Assembly (NCBI GenBank): GCA_902373525.1
Contig: CABKMN010000075.1
Span: 1 to 10,782, forward strand
Direction of reading: 5' to 3'
Origin: an uncultured Bilophila sp.
GTDB lineage: Bacteria > Desulfobacterota > Desulfovibrionia > Desulfovibrionales > Desulfovibrionaceae
DNA: 10,782 nucleotides
Position 1 is the first letter of the stretch. The number at the start of each line of letters is the position of its first letter. The notes below the pieces were generated by a model that worked only from the letters and a program-made list of their open reading frames with translations, did no database searches and was not told the origin of the DNA. Below are positions 1-5,467 of the stretch, one piece after another. Both the position numbers and the translations under genes were made by a program.

Positions 1-86
1 CGTCTGGTGTAAAAAATTGGGGAAGGGGAGGGGAAACGTTCTTCAGAAAGTTTCCCCTCCCCTTCCCCAATTTTTTACACCAGACG
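1..86. terminator. Long perfect inverted repeat, bidirectional terminator after ddh
   Basis: Bases 1-37 are the exact reverse complement of bases 50-86. The 12-base centre (38-49) can add three more pairs (39-41 with 46-48) around a TTCA loop, after one G/A mismatch. The arms are a purine run (GGGGAAGGGGAGGGG) facing a pyrimidine run, and each strand carries six T after the G/C stem, so the structure can end transcription both ways. The right arm overlaps the ddh stop (TAA, 75-77) and its last three codons. The core stem is an ordinary strong intrinsic terminator. The outer 10 base pairs, which include coding sequence, are unusual and may reflect the sequence edge. It belongs with the hairpins at 3914-3967 and 10729-10782. 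Confidence 0.85.
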
Positions 87-1004
87 CCCGATGTTCGCCA
101 GACGTTCGCCGGGCAGGAGCAGCACGGGCGGCACGTCGATGAGCGTGTACGCGCCGGAACGTCCGTACTGCGAAAGGCGCACGGCGGCGCGGGCGCTGGA
201 AACCAGCACCTGCGCGGTCAGGGCCGGGTTGTCGATACGCATGTCAAAGGTGAAACGCTGGTTGGCGGTCAGGCCGGAAGCGCCGATGCGCTCCATCAGC
301 ACGCCGTGGGAAGCGTCCGCGACACGGGGCAGCTCGTCCTTGCTCACCTGACGCACTTCCAGCGGATCGTGGCTGAAATAGGGATCGGCCTGAATGGCGG
401 CCTTCACGTCATCGAACGCCGCGCCGTCTTCCAGCACGACGTAGACCAGACGGGAATGGCGGCCTCCACCCATCGGAATGGTGATGGCGGTGGCGTCCGC
501 AACCCCGGCGATGGCGCGAGCGGCCACGGAATGGCCCATCGAGCGGCCACGGCCGAAATTCGTAAAGGTGGTGCCCACGGGAGCCATCGCTTCAAACAGG
601 GCGCGCATCACGGAGTCGGTGCCGGGGTCCCATCCGGCGGCGGTGATGGCGACGGACCGGCCTTCCTGAGCCCGCGCTTCAAGCTCGCCGAGAGTCTCGA
701 CGATGCGATCGTGGATGTCGAAGCTGTCCACGGTATTGTACCCCTTGGTAAGCAGATCGCCCGCCACTTCGGGAATCTTGCGGGACGGGGCGCACAGCAG
801 CACCACGTCGGGCTTGCCGGAAACGGCCTCCAGCTCCGCGAGGCTGGCGTATTCGGGCACGCCGCGCAGGCTTTGAGGTTCCTTACCGATTGATTCCTTT
901 CTGCGGACAACGCCCACGCAGGTGAAATCAGGCTGGATTTCCAGCGCCTCGATGGCGTAACGTCCGATATTGCCGAGTCCGATAACGGCAGCTTTCATTG
1001 GCAT
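75..1004 (-). CDS. ddh: meso-diaminopimelate dehydrogenase (type II)
   Basis: Predicted NADPH-dependent enzyme that reductively aminates tetrahydrodipicolinate to meso-diaminopimelate in one step, feeding lysine and peptidoglycan synthesis in the cytoplasm. The 309-residue product opens with a Rossmann nucleotide site, GLGNIGR at residues 9-15, followed by VVRRK (32-36), which suits NADP. Family segments follow: VDSFDIH (92-98), AGWDPGTDS (123-131), FGRGRSMGHS (150-159) and, near the end, NPALTAQVLV. It resembles from memory the shorter type II enzymes (Symbiobacterium-like, about 300 residues) more than the Corynebacterium form (about 320). I chose ATG 1004-1002 because GGAGG (1014-1010) lies five bases upstream; ATG 998-996 is an alternative with 11-base spacing. 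An in-frame codon at 1043 would add 13 residues but overlaps the likely promoter. It is transcribed alone, divergent from dprA, and ends inside the hairpin at 1-86. Confidence 0.93.
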   Translation of the reverse strand: MPMKAAVIGLGNIGRYAIEALEIQPDFTCVGVVRRKESIGKEPQSLRGVPEYASLAELEAVSGKPDVVLLCAPSRKIPEVAGDLLTKGYNTVDSFDIHDRIVETLGELEARAQEGRSVAITAAGWDPGTDSVMRALFEAMAPVGTTFTNFGRGRSMGHSVAARAIAGVADATAITIPMGGGRHSRLVYVVLEDGAAFDDVKAAIQADPYFSHDPLEVRQVSKDELPRVADASHGVLMERIGASGLTANQRFTFDMRIDNPALTAQVLVSSARAAVRLSQYGRSGAYTLIDVPPVLLLPGERLANIGRLV

Positions 1005-1033
1005 TCTGGCCTCCAAGATAGTGAGTATCGTCA

Positions 1034-1062
1034 AGTAAAGCATGAAAATCCCATTTTGTAAA
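1034..1062 (-). promoter_or_regulatory. Candidate sigma-70 promoter for ddh
   Basis: Read on the minus strand, TTTACA (1062-1057) is followed after exactly 17 bases by TTTACT (1039-1034), which has an extended -10 TGC directly before it. Transcription would start near 1027 and give a leader of about 23 bases before the ATG at 1004. The -35 box matches the consensus at five of six positions and the -10 at four of six. This is a pattern match only. Confidence 0.4.
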
Positions 1063-1317
1063 ACGGACCTTTCAAGCCATTTTTCACGTTGTTGGGCCGT
1101 ATTCCGGGACTCCGAGGGCTCCTTTGCCCTTCTCTCGGGACAAAATTGCCAAAAACCGCCGAAACGGCATCGGCATGAGAACCTTTCACGACGCCGTCAG
1201 GAAAAAGCGGTACGCAACGCCCGATCCCGGAAGACATCCCCCGAAGGAACCGGCCCCCGCACCGCCGGGAAACGCAAGGCTCGTACCCCCGAAAACGCGG
1301 CGGCCCCGGACAACCGC
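1063..1317. other. Intergenic stretch between ddh and dprA, no gene seen
   Basis: The full gap between the two divergent genes is 369 bases (1005-1373). Promoter-like elements occupy its two ends and this middle part holds nothing I can name. Several frames stay open through it on both strands, but their translations are low-complexity, rich in Arg and Pro, and lack a good start with a ribosome-binding site. A modest hairpin is possible at 1112-1138 (CCGAG with CTCGG, enclosing GGGC with GCCC). It could be an untranslated leader, a binding region or the remnant of a lost gene; the sequence does not decide. Confidence 0.4.
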
Positions 1318-1346
1318 TTGAAATCCGCCATCGTTCCCCGTATGCT
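1318..1346 (+). promoter_or_regulatory. Candidate sigma-70 promoter for dprA-xerC
   Basis: TTGAAA (1318-1323) and TATGCT (1341-1346) are separated by exactly 17 bases. Transcription would begin near 1353, about 20 bases before the dprA ATG. The -35 box matches five of six consensus bases and the -10 box four of six, and the placement just upstream of the gene supports it. Confidence 0.5.
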
Positions 1347-1373
1347 TTCGGCATCTTCACCATCAGGACAATC

Positions 1374-2660
1374 ATGCGCGACGCCCTTTTTCCCGAAAAA
1401 GAGGAACCGCTCCGCGAACTGCGCGAGCCCGAAACGCCTCCCGACGCGGCCTATGCCGTGGACATCCCGCCCGTGCCGACCGCGCTGGGCGCTCTGGACG
1501 CCGCGTCCCGCGCCGAATTCTGGGCCGCGCTGGCCCTTTCCCATACCACCGGCCTCGGACCGAGAGGCCGCAAGCGTCTGCTCGACGCCTTCGGCTCGGC
1601 GCTGGAAGCGGTCCGGCAAACCGGCGAGTGGCGCAATGCGGGCATCCGCGAAGACGTCGTACTGGCTTTCCGTTCGGAACGCTGGCGCGAACCGGCCCGC
1701 AAGGAATGGGACGCCGCCCGGAAGCTCGCCGGAACGGTTCTGCTCTGGACGGACGACCGGTATCCGGCGCTCCTGCGCGAACTGCCCGACGCGCCGATCC
1801 GCCTGTACTGCCGGGGCGACCTGTCCCTGCTCGGCAACCCCTGCGTCGCCATCGTGGGCACCCGCGCGTGCAGCAGGGACGGCGTGCGCGCCGCGCAGGC
1901 CATCGCCGCCGGGCTGGCCGCTTCGGGCGTTACCGTGGTTTCCGGGCTCGCCGTGGGCATCGACAGACAGGCCCATCTCGCCGCCCTGCCCCTCCCCGGC
2001 GGAACCATCGCCGTGCTCGGCGCGGGTCCCGACGTCTGCTATCCCAAGGAAAACAACGAACTGCGCCAATCCATCATCGACGGCGGCCTGCTCGTCTCCG
2101 AATACGCGCCCGGCACGCTTCCCGATCCCCGGCACTTCCCCATCCGCAACCGGATCATCAGCGGTCTGTCCCTCGGCGTCGTGGTCGTGGAGGCCGCCAC
2201 GCGCAGCGGCAGCCTGATCACCGCCCGGCTCGCGCTGGAGCAAAACCGTTCCGTCTACGCCGTGCCCGGCGGCATCGGTTCCAAACACGCCGAGGGGTGC
2301 CAAAAACTTATCCGGGACGGCGCGCAGCCCGTCTTTTCCTTCTCGGACATCCTGTCCGATCTCTCCGCGCCGCTTCGTGACCGCCTTCGCCAGCCGTCGC
2401 CGCAGCCGGTCCGGTCCGCCGCGCCCGTTCCCCCGCAGGACCCCGCCGCGCCGCCGCCCCTCAAAACGCGCGAAGGGCGGCCTTCCCCCGCCACGCTCGA
2501 AGGCCGCATCCTGACGCTCCTCGCGCAACAGCCGTCCGCCGTTGACGACCTGTGCCAAGCTCTCGCCCGCGAACCGGGGGAAGTCGGCTCGACCCTGATT
2601 ATCCTTGAAGTGCGCGGCCTGATCCGGCAGCGTCCCGATCTGCGCTACGCCCTGACCTGA
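1374..2660 (+). CDS. dprA: DNA-processing protein DprA (Smf)
   Basis: DprA binds incoming single-stranded DNA and loads RecA on it during natural transformation; many bacteria keep it without known competence. The 428-residue product has an N-terminal extension of about 45 residues, then a helical region (about 46-100), then the Rossmann-like core: IVGTR at 160-164, SGLAVGID at 190-197 (usual form SGLARGID), a GAGPDVCYP segment, RNRIISGLS at 258-266 and a VVEAATRSGSLITA block. A Pro-rich linker with a PPP run at 360-362 leads to a C-terminal winged helix (about 375-428), the DML1-like domain found in many DprA proteins. The ATG is preceded by AGGA five bases upstream. xerC starts 26 bases after the stop, so the two are probably co-transcribed. 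Confidence 0.95.
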   Translation: MRDALFPEKEEPLRELREPETPPDAAYAVDIPPVPTALGALDAASRAEFWAALALSHTTGLGPRGRKRLLDAFGSALEAVRQTGEWRNAGIREDVVLAFRSERWREPARKEWDAARKLAGTVLLWTDDRYPALLRELPDAPIRLYCRGDLSLLGNPCVAIVGTRACSRDGVRAAQAIAAGLAASGVTVVSGLAVGIDRQAHLAALPLPGGTIAVLGAGPDVCYPKENNELRQSIIDGGLLVSEYAPGTLPDPRHFPIRNRIISGLSLGVVVVEAATRSGSLITARLALEQNRSVYAVPGGIGSKHAEGCQKLIRDGAQPVFSFSDILSDLSAPLRDRLRQPSPQPVRSAAPVPPQDPAAPPPLKTREGRPSPATLEGRILTLLAQQPSAVDDLCQALAREPGEVGSTLIILEVRGLIRQRPDLRYALT

Positions 2661-2686
2661 TCCCTTTTCCTCCAGAGGATTTCCCG

Positions 2687-3700
2687 ATGCCCGCACCCCT
2701 TCCCGTCGTTCCCCTCCCGCCGGACGTGGAAAACTTCCTGTCCTGGATGGCGCTTCAGAAAGGTTTTTCCCCGGCGACGGTCAACGCCTACCGCACCGAT
2801 CTCATGCAGTTCGAGGACTGGCTCCACCGCGAACAGGGAACGCTCGCCCGTCCCAACGAGCTGGAAAAATACCATTTTCAGGACTATTCCGCCTATCTCT
2901 TCCATGAGGGTCAGGCCCGCAGTTCCATAGGCCGCAAACTTTCGGCCCTGCGCTCGCTGTTCCGCTACCTCATGAAGATGAAAAAAATCGACAACAACCC
3001 GGCGAAACTCGTACGCAATCCCAAGCGCGAACTCCGACACCCCGGCGCGCTGAACGTGGACCAGATGTTCACCCTGCTGGACGAGGCCAGCGTGGAGTCC
3101 GGCGGTGCGGCCGGGCTCGACGGTTCGAAACAGGCGGAGCTGGCGGTCACGGACCGCGAACACGCCGAACGCACCCGCAACCTCGCCCTTGCGGAACTGC
3201 TGTACGGCTCCGGCCTGCGTATTTCGGAAGCGCTCGATCTGGATGTGGACGATGTGGACCCGGCGGGCAGCGTGCTGCGGGTCATGGGCAAGGGGTCCAA
3301 GGAACGGCTCGCGCCCATGAGCGACACCTCCATCCGGGCGATGTTCCTCTGGCTCCGGGTGCGGGCGCTCATCGCCCCCCCGGCGGAAAAGGCGCTTTTC
3401 GTCGGGAACCGGGGCAGGCGCCTCAACCGGCGTCAGGCGGCGCGCATCCTCGACGAACTCCGCAAGAACGCCGGGCTGCCGCAACATCTTTCCCCGCACA
3501 CCCTGCGCCACTCCTTCGCCACGCACATGCTGGAAAGCGGCGCGGACCTGCGCTCCGTACAGGAACTGCTCGGGCACGCCAGCCTCTCGACGACGCAACG
3601 CTACACCCACATCACCCTCGACCACCTCATGCACGTCTACGACAACGCACATCCGCGCTCCAGCGTAAAGGGAAAAATGAAGGAAGAAGGGGAAGACTAA
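2687..3700 (+). CDS. xerC: Tyrosine recombinase XerC
   Basis: Site-specific recombinase that, with a Xer partner and FtsK, resolves chromosome dimers at dif. The 337-residue protein has an N-terminal core-binding (SAM-like) domain (about 12-105; note KGFSPATVNAYRTDL) and a C-terminal catalytic domain. All catalytic residues are present with Xer spacing: R178 (GSGLRISEA), K202 (GKGSKER), H271 and R274 (HTLRHSFATH), H297 (GHAS) and the nucleophile Y306 (RYTHI). It is about 40 residues longer than E. coli XerC, partly from an insertion of roughly 20 residues at about 134-158 at the start of the catalytic domain. AGAGGA (2674-2679) lies seven bases before the ATG. Its position after dprA suggests a shared transcript. 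XerC versus XerD is assigned by overall resemblance only; a phage integrase is unlikely, since no att site or phage gene is nearby. Confidence 0.9.
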   Translation: MPAPLPVVPLPPDVENFLSWMALQKGFSPATVNAYRTDLMQFEDWLHREQGTLARPNELEKYHFQDYSAYLFHEGQARSSIGRKLSALRSLFRYLMKMKKIDNNPAKLVRNPKRELRHPGALNVDQMFTLLDEASVESGGAAGLDGSKQAELAVTDREHAERTRNLALAELLYGSGLRISEALDLDVDDVDPAGSVLRVMGKGSKERLAPMSDTSIRAMFLWLRVRALIAPPAEKALFVGNRGRRLNRRQAARILDELRKNAGLPQHLSPHTLRHSFATHMLESGADLRSVQELLGHASLSTTQRYTHITLDHLMHVYDNAHPRSSVKGKMKEEGED

Positions 3701-3913
3701 CCCAAGCAGAAGAAGCCGACGCTTCCCAATGAAAAGAGAGTACAGTCCCTTTCCTCTTCTTTGACGTCCCCGCCGCGGTCCGTGCGACTTCTTTCATCCA
3801 ACGCGCAAGACCTCATCGGATTCCGATTCAGGAACGAGAGCGAAGAAGCCGTTCACACGGCGGACGAGGAAAAGACACCGATATGAAAGTCTTTGGAAAG
3901 GGAGGGACGGGGT

Positions 3914-3967
3914 TTGGAGAAGGGAGGGAAAACTTTTCTGGAGAAAAATTTTCCCTCCCTTCCCCAA
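3914..3967. terminator. Long purine-arm hairpin between convergent xerC and engB
   Basis: The arms 3914-3938 and 3943-3967 pair around a TGGA loop (3939-3942), with mismatches at 3933/3948 and 3918/3963. Read along the engB transcript it begins four bases after the stop codon with TTGGGGAAGGGAGGG and has CTCCAG at the tip. It probably ends both engB and xerC messages, but neither strand has a clean T run after the stem, so efficiency is uncertain. The 213 bases between the xerC stop and this hairpin contain no gene that I can support. Confidence 0.7.
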
Positions 3968-3971
3968 TCTT

Positions 3972-4595
3972 CTATTCCTCCCCGCCGTCCGCAGCGAACT
4001 TCCGCAGTTCGGCCCAGAGGGCGTCGACGCCGCGCATGTCCTTGGAGGAAACGGCGAGGGGCAGGATGCCGCCGAGAAGACGGCTCCATTCCTGTTGTCG
4101 TTTGGACCGCTCGTTCTGCGTACACTTGTCGGCCTTGGTCAGCACGGGAAGCAGCGGAATGCCGTGCCCACGCGCGAAATCGGCCAGATCGCGGTCCAGC
4201 GCCTGCGGCGGCACCCGGCAGTCGAGCAGCAGGGCCAGCGCCTTGAGCGTAGGCGTGTTCGTCAGATAATACTCGATGAGCTTGGCCCAGCTCTTGCGCT
4301 CCTCCTGCGAACACTTGGCGTACCCGTACCCCGGCAGGTCCACGAGGGAAAAGCCGTCGGGATCGACGCGGTAAAAATTGATGGACCGGGTCTTGCCCGG
4401 CGTCGCGCTGATCTTGGCGAGCTGCTTGCGGCGGGCAAGCGCGTTGACGAGGGAGGACTTCCCCACGTTGGAGCGACCGGCAAGCGCGATCTGCGCCTCC
4501 CGCCGCTCATCGAGCACGGCAAGCTGGTCCTGGAGCTGCTGCCGGTTGAACGTCGTCGCTTCAAGGGTCAGGGTGGGCGGGGTCTCTTTCATCAT
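3972..4595 (-). CDS. engB: Ribosome biogenesis GTPase EngB (YihA/YsxC)
   Basis: Small TRAFAC-class GTPase needed for late assembly of the large ribosomal subunit. The 207-residue product (usual size near 200-210) shows every GTPase motif: G1 GRSNVGKSS (40-48), G2 region TPGKT (65-69), G3 DLPGYGYA (86-93, the family hallmark), G4 TKADK (153-157) and G5 near SSKD (183-186). The ATG at 4595-4593 is chosen because AGAGG (4607-4603) sits seven bases upstream and the protein then begins just before the conserved fold; a second ATG follows at once (4592-4590). An upstream in-frame start at 4649 would lie over the divergent promoter region and lacks a ribosome-binding site. The gene is divergent from efp and converges on xerC. 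Confidence 0.95.
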   Translation of the reverse strand: MMKETPPTLTLEATTFNRQQLQDQLAVLDERREAQIALAGRSNVGKSSLVNALARRKQLAKISATPGKTRSINFYRVDPDGFSLVDLPGYGYAKCSQEERKSWAKLIEYYLTNTPTLKALALLLDCRVPPQALDRDLADFARGHGIPLLPVLTKADKCTQNERSKRQQEWSRLLGGILPLAVSSKDMRGVDALWAELRKFAADGGEE

Positions 4596-4615
4596 GCGGG
4601 AACCTCTGGTGTATG

Positions 4616-4644
4616 TTGACAAGTGCGGCCTGATGTTCGACAAT
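4616..4644 (+). promoter_or_regulatory. Candidate sigma-70 promoter for efp
   Basis: A perfect TTGACA (4616-4621) is followed after 17 bases by GACAAT (4639-4644), which matches four of six -10 bases. The start would be near 4651, giving an efp leader of roughly 140 bases that contains the hairpin at 4687-4711. This is the strongest -35 match in the window. Confidence 0.5.
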
Positions 4645-4648
4645 ATCA
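4640..4648 (-). promoter_or_regulatory. Possible extended -10 element for engB
   Basis: On the minus strand TGA-TATTGT (4648-4640) fits an extended -10 box and would start transcription about 38 bases before the engB ATG. No matching -35 box is visible. It overlaps the -10 of the proposed efp promoter on the other strand, so the two could compete for polymerase. Weak evidence. Confidence 0.25.
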
Positions 4649-4686
4649 AGTTGCAGTGGCAAGGCTATCCTGCCGCCGCGGGAAAG

Positions 4687-4711
4687 GCAATCGCGGGAAA
4701 CGCCCGATTGC
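4687..4711 (+). other. Hairpin in the presumed efp leader
   Basis: GCAATC (4687-4692) pairs with GATTGC (4706-4711), with a further G-C pair and a small bulged G/C extension inside. No T run follows, so it is not an intrinsic terminator. It could shape the untranslated leader of efp; no known riboswitch or leader motif is recognised. Confidence 0.3.
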
Positions 4712-4792
4712 GCCGGATAAGGAACAAGCGGGAAGGCACGGGCCGGCCCCTTGGTGAAGATTGATATTCAGCACTGTTTTTCTGGAGGCAGC

Positions 4793-5350
4793 ATGTATTC
4801 TACTACGGATTTCCGCAAGGGGCTTAAAATCGAAATCGACGGGACTCCCTTCGAAATCATCGAATTCCAACACTTCAAGCCCGGCAAAGGCGGAGCCATG
4901 GTCCGTACCAAGCTGCGCAACATCCTCAACGGGCGCGTGCTGGACAACACGTTCCGTTCCGGCGAAAAGGTGGACCGCCCCAACCTCGAATCCCGCGACA
5001 TGCAGTTCCTGTATCATGAAGGCGAAAACCTCGTGTTCATGGACATGACCACCTACGATCAGATGGACATGCCCGCCGAAGCCACCGACGGCAAGTCCAA
5101 CTACCTCAAGGACGGACAGGTATGCCGCGTGCTGCTCTACAACGACAAGCCGCTCGACATCGAAATCCCGGCTTCCCTCGTTCTTGAAGTCACCGCCACC
5201 GAACCCGGCGCCAAGGGCGACACCGTGAGCAACGTCACCAAGCCCGCCACCCTCGAAACCGGCGTCGTCATTCAGGTGCCGATTTTCGTGAACACCGGCG
5301 ACCGCATCAAGGTCGATACCCGCACCAACGCCTATCTGGGCCGCGAATAA
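4793..5350 (+). CDS. efp: Translation elongation factor P
   Basis: EF-P binds between the P and E sites of stalled ribosomes and speeds peptide bond formation at consecutive prolines. The 185-residue protein (E. coli 188) has the three expected barrel domains: the KOW-like first domain with the loop KPGKGGAM, whose tip Lys32 matches the position that carries a modification in other bacteria, an OB-like middle domain (MDMTTYDQ and following), and the C-terminal OB domain with the family signature around IQVPIFVNTGDRI. I see no modification gene in this window. The start is set at ATG 4793 because GGAGG (4784-4788) lies four bases upstream; the reading frame is open further upstream, but those 14 codons are not conserved EF-P sequence. 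ftsK follows after a hairpin. Confidence 0.97.
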   Translation: MYSTTDFRKGLKIEIDGTPFEIIEFQHFKPGKGGAMVRTKLRNILNGRVLDNTFRSGEKVDRPNLESRDMQFLYHEGENLVFMDMTTYDQMDMPAEATDGKSNYLKDGQVCRVLLYNDKPLDIEIPASLVLEVTATEPGAKGDTVSNVTKPATLETGVVIQVPIFVNTGDRIKVDTRTNAYLGRE

Positions 5351-5360
5351 CCCATTCGCT

Positions 5361-5403
5361 CCGGCCCGGAAACCTGTTTTCCGGGCCGGGCGGCAAGCGT
5401 TTT
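5361..5403 (+). terminator. Hairpin after efp, probable (partial) terminator
   Basis: Bases 5361-5372 pair with 5378-5389 (12 perfect pairs) around a five-base loop. The four-T run (5400-5403) comes only after a 10-base gap, so termination may be incomplete. No good separate promoter for ftsK is visible between here and its start, which leaves read-through from efp into ftsK likely. Confidence 0.6.
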
Positions 5404-5451
5404 ACGAACATACCGGCCCGATCCGCGTTCATGACACGACCGGATTTCGCC

Positions 5452-5467
5452 GGAGGAGGTTGCCATT
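5452..5467 (+). promoter_or_regulatory. Strong ribosome-binding site pointing to an ATT start of ftsK
   Basis: GGAGGAGG (5452-5459) is the best ribosome-binding site in the window. Five bases later comes ATT (5465-5467), in frame with ftsK. No ATG, GTG or TTG exists in that frame between the upstream stop (TGA, 5432-5434) and TTG at 5495. The nearby TTG (5460-5462) and ATG (5431) are in other frames. Confidence 0.6.

Noticed and set aside
1042..2217. Open plus-strand frame of 391 codons from the ddh-dprA gap into dprA
   Set aside because: It overlaps dprA in another frame, its translation is Arg/Pro/Ser-rich noise, and it would start inside the proposed ddh promoter.
1197..2696. Open frame of 499 codons on the minus strand across dprA
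   Set aside because: Composition shadow of dprA (Gly/Arg/Ala-rich, no domain), with no ribosome-binding site.
3729..3764. Tiny reading frame of 11 codons after xerC
   Set aside because: It has ATG and a stop but no ribosome-binding site and no sign of conservation; chance is the better explanation.
3709..3851. Direct repeat GAAGAAGCCG at 3709-3718 and 3842-3851 near xerC, considered as an att or dif-like site
   Set aside because: It is only 10 bases, has no inverted arms around a central spacer as Xer sites do, and no mobile element lies between the copies.
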